64,000 nucleotides of DNA, taken from the NCBI GenBank assembly GCA_020809705.1, contig CP085829.1:6386001-6450000 (forward strand), written 5' to 3'. The notes below the pieces were generated by a model, which saw only the letters and a program-made list of their open reading frames with translations, did no database searches and was not told the origin of the DNA. Below, one piece after another: positions 1 to 10,700 of the stretch; within the stretch, counting starts at the first letter, position 1; each line of letters opens with the position of its first letter. The position numbers and the translations under genes are program-made. The stretch is from Calonectria ilicicola. Taxonomy: Eukaryota > Ascomycota > Sordariomycetes > Hypocreales > Nectriaceae.

Positions 1-503
1 AGATCCAGCCGGAAACCCGGCGCCATCGTGTGGGGGCGAGCATAAAGGCTTGGTAGTACACACCTAATGAAGTGGCCAAGATATTAGACAGTTGAATTAC
101 ACGGGAGATAAACCCAAGGATGATGTCACTGTGGATCATAGAAAATAGTATTCCCCTTACCTCCAGCGGTGGGGTAGACGCTAGTAACCTCGCCTAGGGA
201 TGCAGCAAGACATAGGATGATGAAGCACACCATCACCCAACCCCAGATGATGTTGGCTGGACCACCTCCAATCAGGGGGTAGTACAGAGTTGTGGCCAAG
301 CCATAAGGGATGGATGCTAGAATAGCAGCCATGAAGGCGACTTGCGCAGTCGATCGATTTCGATCCAGTTCAGGATCGTATCCAAGATTTCTAAGGGTCT
401 CATCGGCAGTGTCGATACCAACCATTGAGCCCTTGCCAACACTATGCCTATCTGACTCCGGGTCTTGAGCCATCTGGCTGGCATCAGGCTTTTTGTCGAC
501 CAT
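1..503 (-). CDS. APC-family amino acid/choline/GABA-type permease, N-terminal part (cut by window edge)
   Basis: This is the beginning of a plasma-membrane amine or amino acid transporter of the APC superfamily (fungal choline/GABA permease type). I see exons at 503..161 and 63..1, separated by an intron at 160..64 (GTAAGG donor, TTAG acceptor). Joining them restores the family stretch TAGGVYYQAFMLAPTRWRR. The protein starts at the ATG at 503 with a hydrophilic cytosolic tail of about 50 residues. The first membrane segment follows (AFMAAILASIPYGLATTLYY), then a second one around FIILCLAASLGE. An upstream in-frame extension to 659 looks like untranslated sequence, because it is Cys/Tyr-rich and unlike the family. 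Only about 135 residues lie in the window, so the substrate cannot be assigned. The GATA motifs upstream fit nitrogen-regulated uptake. Confidence 0.85.
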
Positions 504-1484
504 GTTCGCAATGTTGGACAGAAGATCGCAAAGGAAGGAATTTCCGCAGTGGTCTAAATAAGGGCGAGAGCATGAAGGATGGTATTTAATAAAAGGCACA
601 GTCAGGTACTGACATATGAAAAGACGATATGAATATGTACAAGTCGCTGCCAAGATCAACAGCAGGTGGGAAAGGGATATATATATACAAAACGGGTAAG
701 AGTGGCAAGGTGGACTCGATATTCACGCAAGGTGAGATAAATAGGGTGAACAGATGAATAACAACGCCTTGTATAGACCAAACATTATGGATCGCATCCA
801 CTGATAAACTTTTCCGTCTCATCCTTATCTGCTGGTAGGCTGTACCGTCAGCTCATGGTTGCTGGTTGAAGCACGTCCCTTGCTGTAAAGGGTAACTCAC
901 ACCGACTTAGAGTGGCCAACTCCACTTGATAAACGGATGAACGGCAATTTGATTCCCAAGCCACTGGGATGACATGTCTTGAAATTGAGTCATGAATGTG
1001 TTGCAAGTAGACTGCTTTTGGTCGAATTTTTTAGAATGCAGCGGCTACATGTCGTCGAACACGCGCGATGCTCAAGATGAGATGAACGATAACCGTTGGT
1101 GGCTTGCGAGAGCCGCAGCGATAACGAACGACCCTGCGAGCAAGACGCTGCAGCGAGAGACGTCCAGGGCTGGACAGGGCTGGAAACACCTATCACACTA
1201 CTCCACAAATCATGTGGAGTGATTTCATAAGACACGATAAGTGCCTGATGCAACAGGTGGAGCGCTGTTTGGCATGTCCATGTTCAATTGGCCTCAATGC
1301 ATCCCGCGGGGGCGTAACACACCGAAATAAATGCGAGATACGTCATCGGGCCCATGGTGTCCCCGGCAAACCCGGGGCCCCGCAAACCTTTCGGACGTAG
1401 CGTGCGCTTATTTTGCTTCTGGATCGAGTCTTGAGGCTGGGCACTCATCGATTATGTCCTTGTTGGGCATCGTACCACGCATCA
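504..1484. promoter_or_regulatory. Permease upstream region with seven HGATAR (GATA-factor) sites
   Basis: No gene is seen here. It lies upstream of the permease (start at 503) and downstream of the arrestin-like gene. I count AGATAA at 735-740, TGATAA at 803-808, TTATCT (reverse AGATAA) at 826-831, TGATAA at 928-933, and CGATAA at 1087-1092, 1119-1124 and 1235-1240. HGATAR is the recognised site of AreA-type nitrogen regulators in filamentous fungi. Seven in about 500 bp is more than the one or two expected by chance. Binding is inferred, not shown. Confidence 0.5.
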
Positions 1485-2828
1485 TCAGACGAGCTCGTGA
1501 TTCTCTGCCTTGGTCGCCTGGAAAAGCTCCTCATCTGTGTAGCTTGGTGGACTTAACCACGGACCCTTGGGGCAGGGGAGCGATTCTCCGCCATTTTCTG
1601 TCACCAGTCCTTGGTCCTCGATGATTGAGAGGTCGTAGCGAATGCGCAAAATGCGTCCCTCTCCGGTTCTAAGGGTGGAATCCGGTTTTCCCGGCGTGGA
1701 ATACTCTTTCAGGAAGACCAGTTCAACCAATAGGGCGTGGCTTATTTTAGTGCCATCCACGTTCTCCGTGTCCCGGGTGTAGTTAAAACGTCTGCGGTTG
1801 CGCTTCTTCACCTCGACGGCGAATTGCACTTGTGCATTCTCCCCATCATCTGTGCTCTTCCATCCGCTGTAAATGCCCTGCTCTCCCAGGATCCGGACTT
1901 GTTTATGAGTTAGCCCTGCACCTAGCCCAACAGGCATGTCGCGAGCGTGCTCCTCGCACAGGTTCAATCTCGTCCTAACGGTCTCTTCTAACCTCCATGA
2001 ACCCTGCCACAATTTCCAAAATCCAACGTTGTCGGAATTTTCTGTGGTGTTAGAAAGCCCGCTGAGTTTAAGCGTCACCTTGTTAGGCCGAGATGACAAA
2101 AAGACACTATCAAAGATGCTTGTAATGTTGATGCCTGCGGCTGGAAAGTCGCAATTCCAGCGGCAAAGTTTATTTGGAGTGGGTAATGAACGTCTTACTG
2201 CGATGCGCTGCTCGAACGTCGCCGTCTTCCTATCAGTGTTGGATTTGTGTAGTCGATTATACTCTACCTCTGCTCGAAAGTCGTAGGAGACGGATAACGC
2301 AGGAACTTCGATTGATGCCGGGAAGCAGTTTGGTATTAGTGTTGAAAGTGGGAACTCGTGGACTCCGGGTTTCAGTATCCTCCTCTCAGTGACAAAGTTC
2401 CAGCTTTGCAACTCGGTATCTTGACGTTTGCACTTGGTGCATCGACGTTGGAAGTGTCGTTTCTGAGCCACACGAACTTCCAGTCGTGCCCGCACACCGT
2501 GTATCTCTATTGGACCTCCTTCGATTCGAAGTAGTAAAACTCCATGAAATAATGAGCCCGGGCTGTTGCCGTCATTGTTGAGAAAGACTGTTGAGTTCTT
2601 GGACTGCCAATCGAGCGTCACTGGGTGGCCCTGGTCAAGTTGTCGCAGGGGTAGATGAGTCCCAAATCTCTTCAGTCCATTCATAGCCAGGAGCTGGTCG
2701 TGGAAAAATCTCCATTTGTCCCGGGTGCTGCTAGTTCGGTCGGTGTAGGAGTGAGGGTTAAGCAGATGGATTTGCTGAGTGGATGCAAACCTCACCCGTC
2801 TTTCATCTCGGCAAATATCAATATCCAT
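1485..2828 (-). CDS. Alpha-arrestin-like protein with C-terminal PPxY motif
   Basis: A single-exon protein of 447 aa. The middle reads like the two beta-sandwich halves of an alpha-arrestin. The N-like half has FHGVLLLRIEGGPIEIHGVR and a Pro/Leu strand region near residues 165-200. The C-like half spans about residues 225-400, with many alternating hydrophobic strands. Near the C-terminus (residues about 427-430) is PPSY, a PPxY motif of the kind bound by the WW domains of Nedd4/Rsp5 ubiquitin ligases (HulA in Aspergillus). In the family, such proteins recruit the ligase to plasma-membrane transporters and trigger endocytosis. The gene sits next to a permease, which suggests but does not prove a functional pair. 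A Cys pair (RRCTKCKRQ) near residue 130 is unusual. The arrestin call rests on pattern recognition plus PPxY. Confidence 0.6.
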   Translation of the reverse strand: MDIDICRDERRVRFASTQQIHLLNPHSYTDRTSSTRDKWRFFHDQLLAMNGLKRFGTHLPLRQLDQGHPVTLDWQSKNSTVFLNNDGNSPGSLFHGVLLLRIEGGPIEIHGVRARLEVRVAQKRHFQRRCTKCKRQDTELQSWNFVTERRILKPGVHEFPLSTLIPNCFPASIEVPALSVSYDFRAEVEYNRLHKSNTDRKTATFEQRIAVRRSLPTPNKLCRWNCDFPAAGINITSIFDSVFLSSRPNKVTLKLSGLSNTTENSDNVGFWKLWQGSWRLEETVRTRLNLCEEHARDMPVGLGAGLTHKQVRILGEQGIYSGWKSTDDGENAQVQFAVEVKKRNRRRFNYTRDTENVDGTKISHALLVELVFLKEYSTPGKPDSTLRTGEGRILRIRYDLSIIEDQGLVTENGGESLPCPKGPWLSPPSYTDEELFQATKAENHELV

Positions 2829-3959
2829 TTTGACTTTATGTATGATAAGATGCCAGAAAGACTCAAGAATACCAAAATAACATGGGTTAAATTCACACTT
2901 GATACGCTCTATGGGCTTTCATCTTTATTTCTACTCAGACCAATGCACATCGTGATGGCGATGTGCCGTTCACCGGAGATTGCGCATTTCGCTGTGGTTA
3001 CCCGGAATAGGAATAGCCCATCAGCCCGGAAGCTACGCCGGCCATCCTAGCGTTGATTCTGGGAAAGGATGGTGGATTACCCGAGGAATCGAAGGTCTAA
3101 CCTCTTTTGGTATCTCTCCCCGCCAAGATTAGAGTGCTTGGAGTGGCCACATTTCACGCGTGTCAAGCAGCATTCATGCCAGTCATGCCTTGTTTTGGGA
3201 ACGTTTCCGGTCCACATTCATGTATTCGTGGCTTGACGGGTAATGTTGGCAGTTTCAGCATGGATATGGGGATGACGCCCCGCGATTGGGCAGCATCCGC
3301 AGCTGGACTGGCCGTTGCTCTCAAAACTCCACTCCATCCCAATCAGTTTAATTGATTGCATTGATTGGAGGCTTCATCCCCATGATAGTCCCGTTTTCTG
3401 GGAATGCGATTAGTAGAACCGTAATGGCACCAGCTCCTGTCCCGCTCTCTCGCCGCATTGCGCGGGACGACTGTAATTGTCTGCACGGATCTTTTGCCTT
3501 AGTGTCCGCAGAACAACAACGCTGCACCAATCGCGTCCATCTACAACCACTGGTCTTCAAACTAACTCTCGGGTTTTCTGACCTTTTGAATGAACACATG
3601 GTCTTCACTTCAGGCAAATGAGCATGACAGGTCGAAAAAAAATCCACCCAGGTGAATGATCATCGTCGGTATTGATGTGGCTGAAAATAAATGAGTGGCA
3701 ACAGCACGGTGCTGCGGCTGCTACCCTACACATGATTCTAGCTCTTGTTAGATCTTGTCTATTCCGGGCCCTGTAATCCGAGCCTGAATAATTCTGCTAG
3801 TGCTTGAAAACCCAGAAGAGCCCTCACGTAGCTATATTAGTACGATCGGGAGTGGGGACAGGTTGTAAAGTTCAATTGATTATGTACCTAAAATTCGCGG
3901 TCACGATAGCGTTTGTACCTAATCAGAAATTCAGATTTCTTTCTTCTCGATATTTGTGG

Positions 3960-4075
3960 TGTGACGGGGAAACGTGGGTTCGAACCCTCGGCCTTTTGAA
4001 AAATTAGCTTTAGTCGGCAGATTAGTTAGTCCGGCTGCAATACCGGCCTTAGTGAAAAAGGGATTCCGGCCTCAA
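3960..4075 (+). repeat. Possible tRNA-derived (SINE-like) relic or tRNA fragment
   Basis: The segment GTGGGTTCGAACCCTC near 3975-3990 has the form of a tRNA T-arm and of an internal pol III B box (GGTTCGANNCC). It is followed by several short GGCC-containing inverted bits. I could not fold a full cloverleaf around it, since no clear anticodon arm, D-arm or matching acceptor stem is visible. A degenerate tRNA-derived element or a chance match are both possible. Confidence 0.2.
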
Positions 4076-4467
4076 CACCAGGAAGCCAGCCAACACACCC
4101 CAATCAACAGTTTTTCAGCTAATTTTAAGGCTCTCTTTTGGAGAGATTGTTCTATCTGCTTACTATGGTGATGTTCATGATTTTTATTTAATTTTATTAT
4201 GACCAGTTTTATTTTATTCTCTCCCCTAGCTGCTAGCCTGCCCTAGACCTTCTCTTCCAACCACGGCAAACAACCAAGAAATTTGGTTCTTTGGGCTGTG
4301 TGTGTGGTTTATGCAACATTCGAATTCTACCCCATTTCAGTGGCATCACAGAAATGCCAAGGAGCATCCCCATGATATTTTTATGCGAAAAATAAGTCTA
4401 GATTTTAAAGTGGCGTTCCTCATTCTGCATCTAAGCCACCATCCATACCTAAAGCGGATCACATCAT

Positions 4468-4478
4468 GGTGACTCACC
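4468..4478. promoter_or_regulatory. AP-1/bZIP-type palindrome GGTGACTCACC
   Basis: An 11-bp near-perfect palindrome containing TGACTCA, the core bound by Gcn4/AP-1-type bZIP proteins. It lies about 350 bp beyond the stop codon of the bZIP gene and 1.6 kb upstream of the arrestin-like gene. A role is speculative. Confidence 0.25.
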
Positions 4479-4826
4479 AATGAATTCTGTGTGCTGACCT
4501 TCATGGCACCATGAAGGAATTCGAGGTATTATTAATCGAAATCGTACGATACTGATGTGAGAGAATGAGAATTTTGAGCCACCCGCGTCCCCAAACTCAA
4601 AGAATTCAATGATTTGTCACGGCGATCCTGTGATTGGAGCGAGTGATTCTTCACACAGCCACACCTTTTCGAGTAAAGCTCCTGCAATTCACGTCTCTGC
4701 CATGCAGTCTATTTGATTAAACTATGCCTTATTTTCAGCAATAAACAGGAGGAAGAAGCGTATTTCCAAATCGCCAGGCCTGTTCTTTCCAAACCCATAA
4801 TGATACCCATGCACCATACTCTAGTA

Positions 4827-5521
4827 TCACTTTTCAAGATATTTGGTTGCCTCTTGTCTAATCCATTCATCAATCATACCATCATTGCAGTTTGCGTGAG
4901 ATAATAGAAGATCCTTTAGTTTGCTCACTTCACAACGAAGATTATTGTACTCAGCTTGCATACTGGAATGCTGAGCATTTAGTTGGGCGATTGTCATCTC
5001 CAGCTCCTGCATTTTTGTTTTCTTCTTTTGTCGATATCTGTTTGCAGCATCTCGATTTCGATCTCGAGCTCTGCCCTTCCCCAAATTTCTTTCGGTAACA
5101 TGTTCTCGGCTTGGACCTGAGTTGGGTGATATGGTGAAATAATCCTGAATCGGCGGAACTGTTTCTGTTTTCCCATTCACAGGGATATTCAAGGGAATTT
5201 CTAGAAAATTCGGTTCCGCCAGTTTGATAGGAGGAACCAACGCAGAGTCTGGGATCCATTCGTAATTGTGGCTTTGAATAGAAACGGAACTGGGATCGAG
5301 ATTTCTCCAAAGTTCGTAATTACTGGCGTCAAATGTGACCATCATTTGGTCAGCGTATTCTTTTCCATTCTTCAATATCAAGGTTAGTATACGCTATCTT
5401 ATTTTGGTTTCATTCAAGAAGAGCTTGCTTCCACCGATGCTGAAATCATGCTAAATTTGTAAAGAGAACATACCCCATTGGACCACTCATCGTGAGGGCC
5501 GATGTAATTAAATGTAGACAT
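4827..5521 (-). CDS. Small bZIP transcription factor
   Basis: Two exons, 5521..5474 and 5369..4827, give 196 aa. The first exon encodes only the first 16 residues (MSTFNYIGPHDEWSNG). The intron has a GTATGT donor, a TACTAAC branch site and an AAG acceptor, and the join is in phase 0. The basic region (about residues 116-134, with NRDAANRYRQKKK) fits the N-x2-AA-x2-x-R signature of DNA-binding bZIP proteins. It runs into a zipper with L139, L146, M153, L160 and L167 at exact seven-residue spacing. The N-terminal half is acidic/polar and has no domain I recognise. The family binds DNA as dimers in the nucleus. The ATF/CREB/Yap subtype cannot be decided by eye and the target genes are unknown. 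Confidence 0.85.
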
Positions 5522-6967
5522 GGCAATTTTGCTTAATTGCTCACAATTGAAACCGTTATTCGAGTAGAGATTATGGCACCTGTGAAGGTCCAAAGATGAA
5601 TTCTCATATGAAAATGGTGTCTCGTTCAGTTTTCAATTTTTGCGAGATGAGTTTATTTGAATCATGATACAAAAAAAAGGAAATTGCGTAGTTGAAATTC
5701 AAGGAATCATCATACGTATATATTTCATTCGCCACTGAGAGAGATTCAATCAATTCACTGAAGCGGGGGTTGCATCCATCTCACAAGCCACTCCCCTAAA
5801 GGCATTTCATGATCGCAACACACTACATCGATCGAGTATCGGATCAGACACACAGCCGCTGGATACTTCCGAGACAAAAGTGAGCGGCAGATTACTCATC
5901 AAGGGATGTGGGTAAAGCAGGCAAAGCAATGTTCGAGGTAGTGTGCATGTATGTGTATGCACAAACGCGCAAACGAAATCTCGAGCAATTTGATGGATTG
6001 CTAATTGTAATGGTTTTATTGGCCTTTGCCAAATCTTATCGATAAGATAGCGCCACGAGAGGGCAGGGCTTTGGCCGAGACCCTTCGCAAGTGATCCCAT
6101 GAGGCTGAACGATATCTACCACCAAATATGCATGTGTAGACGCGAATGCGAAACGGAGCCGCAAACTTGCCACAACTAGATGACAACTTTGTCTCGATGT
6201 AGAAAAGATTTTTGCCCGCGGAGATGGATTGTTCACGCGTTTCAATCGAGTCAGTTCCACCCCACCTACCCGTGTGCCTGGGTTTCGGCACTGACAACGC
6301 CACGTCAACGCCACTTCTGTGAATCGCAGTAGTGAAGACTTAAGACGTATCATTTTTGGTATGACGCCATGTCTCAAGATGCCATGTGGCCATGTGGCAT
6401 ATATGTGGGCTGATTTCCGGGCTTTGGAGTTCTAGACATCATTGTCAGTTCACGATGGTGTCTTCAGTTCCGACATGCATCGCGCTGTCATCAATGGCAA
6501 TACGCACGGTTCGCTAGAGTGTCATATTGCTCTTACCAGCATTTACAAGACGCAACGCAAAGATCGACAAAGCTTCCCCAATTAGTGACTGCAGTACTGA
6601 GAGCTGGTTTTCTAATTTTCTAGGTCATGGTCTGAGGTCATCTATTTGAGAGATTGCATCCTTGGCCTCTCCAAGTATCAGCGAGGGGTTACTACAAGGA
6701 AGTGATACCGTTTATTCTTTTCCTTTTTATTATTTTTCTTTAAAAAAAAATTAGATAAATTTCCCCGCACTGCCAGCCATTCTGCATGAATGATGAAACG
6801 ACTCATGCCCAAGTGCCATCGCAAATATGGCTCAGAGAAGTCATGCTGAACTCTTCAAAGGAGGGGCTAAATTAGCGTGCCTACTCTCACCGTACGCTTT
6901 TGGTGGGCCCGATGCATCTTTAACCAGGAAAAAAAGTCCTGGGCCCATGACTCATGTGTGAAAAACT
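5522..6967. other. Intergenic, 1.4 kb; upstream of the bZIP gene
   Basis: Presumed promoter of the bZIP gene plus the 3' flank of the O-methyltransferase relic. Overlapping short frames near 5807-6377 look random. A/T-rich and homopolymer tracts occur at about 5670 and 6715-6760. A small hairpin (CCAGGA / TCCTGG around an A-rich loop) lies at about 6925-6942. No gene is seen. Confidence 0.5.
6947..6955. promoter_or_regulatory. Perfect Gcn4/AP-1-type site ATGACTCAT
   Basis: An exact 9-bp palindrome matching the optimal Gcn4/CpcA/AP-1 consensus, 1.4 kb upstream of the bZIP start codon and just past the end of the methyltransferase relic. It could serve the bZIP gene (autoregulation is a possibility) or be a chance match. 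Confidence 0.3.
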
Positions 6968-7456
6968 TCATCTCCCAAATATGACCGTAAGAAACATCAA
7001 AGGACTACCCTTATTGGGCCTGCAGCCTTCAACACTAAACCGAGCGTCTGCAGTTTGCAAAAGCTCCTTCCAATCACTTAATGTATACCTAAAATATCAG
7101 GAGACGGGTTTATTGCCAATATCGGGCATCATGTTTTCAATCACGAATATGCGGCCACCCAGTTTCAAAATCCCAAGAAGATTCTGAAGCAGCCTCACCG
7201 CTAGTTAACCGGGCCAGTCACGCAGCACATGGCGCATCGAGGCGATGTCAAAGTCAAAATCTGGCCATGACTCGAAGAAGTCGTGTCCCAGGAAGGATAG
7301 CTGCATGCCCACCAACCCGGATGCTTCCTTAGTGATATTGAAGCTACCCCCCATGAAAGACAAGTCATTGATCATAACCTCGGGCTCAGGATAGCTTTTT
7401 GCGATTTCGAGAGACAAGTGATCATTCGACCCAATCACATAGTTTCCCCATTCAAT
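6968..7456 (-). pseudogene. O-methyltransferase C-terminal fragment, degraded
   Basis: Read in one frame on the minus strand, this encodes the C-terminal half of a fungal SAM-dependent O-methyltransferase. It shows a degraded nucleotide-binding start (IGSNDHLSLEIAK), the FF..WP..D segment, the hallmark RHVLRDW, then LLGILKLGGRIFVIE and a terminal DWKELLQTA...PLMFLTV. Two in-frame stops break it: TAA at 7205-7207 directly after DWPG, and TGA at 7097-7099 after NKPVS. The N-terminal half is absent: upstream codons lose similarity and contain stops. Intact relatives are about 380-420 aa and methylate phenolic hydroxyls, often in secondary metabolism. This copy is non-functional. Confidence 0.75.
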
Positions 7457-7789
7457 TTAGCTCTAGAAAGGCGTAGGAGTAGAGCCCATTGCATTAGCGC
7501 AACGGCGCATCCTCTAACCTTTTCTTCCCCTGTCACCGCTCATTGATGAGAAAATCGAATATGGAATGGTCCTGACTTTTACTAGGAAAGAATTGAAGTT
7601 CCATATCTGTCTCGTTAGTTTTTTTTGGGTTGAATATCCCTTTGAGAGACAGCTTGACATAATTCTACCTACTAATACAAACCATTATACAACATTCCTA
7701 TACACTATCTTCCTAGAGTTACCAATTCCAAAACTTAACTTTATAATCCCCTCTAACAGCTTGACCTGATTGTCAGCCTTCCTAGGATT
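7457..7789. other. Intergenic, about 330 bp
   Basis: The 3' flank of the giant gene. A/T-rich and without recognisable features. Confidence 0.5.
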
Positions 7790-10700
7790 TCATATCTTCT
7801 GAAGAATAGTGGTGGGAGACTTGTAATATATTTTTCCATCGTCCCCTATCCACCATACCCGCACAAGAGGCATGTCCCATCTGGTCACTACGACTGGCAT
7901 CCGACCCTTGGTAGGGCCTATTCCTGGCTGCTCAAAGTCATAAAACGTCCATGAAACCGACTCAAAGCCTTCCACAACGCCTCGGCCACCTCGAAGTCGA
8001 CCATCGGGAGCGAAGAAGAAAATGTGGAATTCATCTTTCTCCTTCAGATTGCTAGATTTGCGCCCATCCGGTGCAAATCTTTCCATCGTGGTGGTTTCTT
8101 GCTTAACGGTCAAGTCGGGAGTTTGCACTACGGCAATGTCTGAGCGCGTCGAAGCTGTGCCGGGTGGTGCTACCTGTGCATTATCCGCTCGGTTTGCCTT
8201 TCTTTGAGCCGGTCGCTTGTTCTGGTTAACCTTCCAGAGGTCCTTAGGTTTATCTCGAGAGCACATGATGGCACCGGACTTTGTGATCCAAAACACATAA
8301 TCTTCTCCGTCTTCGTGATCTACCAGCGCTCGTCCCGAGTCTGGCGCAACCGCAAAGTCGTCTGGATTGCCTCCATTGTCTACGAAATCGTGTATGCGCA
8401 ATGTCGGCACGGAGGACGGCGGATTAGGCCTTTCAAGGTCCTCATCCCAGGTGAGTTGACGCACTGATGCCACGAGCCCGTTTGAAGCTGAGTGAAAGTA
8501 CACTGTGGCGAACTGGTCCGATATCGTGGCATTGATAGATGCTGGTCCGTTCCCATCAACATAGACGGCGTGTTCATCTTTAATCCACGGCTCAGGGCTT
8601 GACCAAGCAAAGCGTTTCTCCGACTTCTCCCAGTACCGGTAGACATACCAAATTGTGTCTGCAGCTGGTGTTCTGTTCTTGGTTGGACCAATCCACCAGA
8701 GATGGGTGACGGTCTCATATTTCTTGTCCGCGATGGCCAAGACAAGGCCTGGTCGATGTCCCGTCGCGACTGGTCCAAACCCAAGCTCATTCGGGCTCCT
8801 CAAGTCGACACGACTACTGGGGCCAGGGTCAATTACTCCTCCGACTCCGCCGATGCTGCTGATCAACCCGTTCTCCGTAGCATAAAATACCTCGTGAGAA
8901 TCTGGGCGTGGCGTGGAAACAGCCAGGCTGGACACATGGCCCACCGATGAGACGACGGTACTGATGTGATCGTGTTTCCCATTTGCTGCCATGAGCTTTC
9001 TGTCTTCACCTTCTATCCAAAACAGATTTGGAACTCGCGCTGATGTGGTTTGGATAGCCACAAGCCCGCTTCCGTGCGCCGTCTGGTTCTGGTCCACAAA
9101 GGCTTGTCTCGGTGTTGCCCAGAGTTCATATGGAGGCGGGGCTTCCCATGATGTCATGAATTCCTCACCAATAACGCGGGTACCAACCATGGATGTTACC
9201 TTGATCTCGAAAACGGTTTCTTCAAACTGATTGATAGTGAATCCTGAGACCTCAACCTCTCCTGTGTCACTAGCCATGTCAGACCGACGACTGTACACGC
9301 TGTCCGTGTGTGTACCGGACGTAGCTCGCACTTGAACCATATCTACCCCGTCCGGGTACGTCCATTGCACGCACAGCTGGCCGTCTCTGATGCGACAGTC
9401 AATCGATGTGACAGCTTTGACAGGGTCGGTCGGGATTGCAAATAGTGGCCAGTTCGGGCCTCTGACAAGTACGTGCGTGCTTCCTGGAGCTGTAGATGAC
9501 TTCTTCTCTGTTAGGACAGCAAGATGAGTCGGGTATGGCTGGACGAATTCAGTGATAAGAATTGACCCAGACAGTTTGTTCTGCGACGCTTTGAACGTGA
9601 CTCGACTAGGCGGGATTGGCGTCTCTTGGTCTGGCCAAATCGCAACGACTGACAAATGATGTGAGGATGAGTTGAACTGCCACGGCATTTTGACTGGTAG
9701 TCGCAGCTCTTTCTTCCGCAAATTGATTTCAGTTTTGTGATCCTCTTCAACTATAGTTACGGGAGGTCGAGATGAAACAGCCACCGCAACTGTTGTTTCA
9801 GACCACACTGGACATGTGTTGTCCGGTATATCTATCGCCTGGACTGCAGCATACAGTGTTTCGTTGTCGGGAAAGGTGTCTGGAATTTTAATCCGGGATC
9901 CAAGCCGGTTGGGCTCGCCCTCTCCTGCTTGAATAGTTTTCTCAACCACCGCAGTTTCGAATTTCTGATATAATCGAACACGGTACCTCTCACACTCGAT
10001 CCTCATCCAGCTCACCGCCACATAGGTACCGGCTGGTTCAGCCCGAAGGTCATTGACAAATCGCTGGGCTTGGTATGGGACTTCGTAGGTAACCCACTCG
10101 GAGTTTTGATATCTACCTGGCACTTGCACGGTGCGGACCTGGAATTTAATCGTCTCGGGGGCATCTGTCCGCAGGGAGGCCGGATCCCTAGAGCGGAGAT
10201 CAATGGGAACAAGTAGACGATTATCTACCGTCTGTTCAGTAGTGAAGTTATGGCAGAGCACCATGTCAGGGTTGGTATTTGAAGAAGACTCCAGCACAAA
10301 CTCGTACTTGAAGCCAGCAGAAGCTTTCCATGCCGCATTAAGCTGAGGAACCTCATCGCCAGTTATTTCAAATTCCAAGTCTGTTGGGAGTGGTGGGATG
10401 GCTTCATGGGATGCTTCAAGGATGTATTCGAGTTGATGCGGTTCAGAAGTTTCTACCACTGACTTGTCGTCCTTATCCAGACCATCATCATATTTGATAG
10501 TGACAGTCGCCTCTAGTTTGACATAGACTAAAGGAGAAAATTTGTAGTCTGGATTCGTCTTTTGCGTTGATGCGTTGGCCAAATCTTCTCCGCGGATGTC
10601 CACCACTTGGGGGTTGTCAAAGTTCTTAGTCGTTGCAAAGGTGGCTTTGTAGACAATCTCTATCTTGTCTTTGTGCTCTTTGGGCACTTTCAGCTGATTC

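Larger units (their letters stand above)
2829..4826. other. Intergenic, 2.0 kb; upstream of the arrestin-like gene
   Basis: No convincing coding region. Short open frames near 3107-3650 on both strands have no recognisable motif or codon pattern, so I leave them out. The stretch holds the presumed promoter of the arrestin-like gene, a tRNA-like T-arm near 3976, an AP-1-like palindrome at 4468, and the 3' flank of the bZIP gene. Confidence 0.5.

Noticed and set aside
504..659. N-terminal extension of the permease to an upstream ATG at 659
   Set aside because: The added 52 residues are Cys/Tyr-rich and unlike the family; the ATG at 503 gives the usual cytosolic tail.
3107..3647. Possible small genes on either strand (82 and 99 codons)
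   Set aside because: No motif, no splice context, and overlapping open frames on both strands suggest noise.
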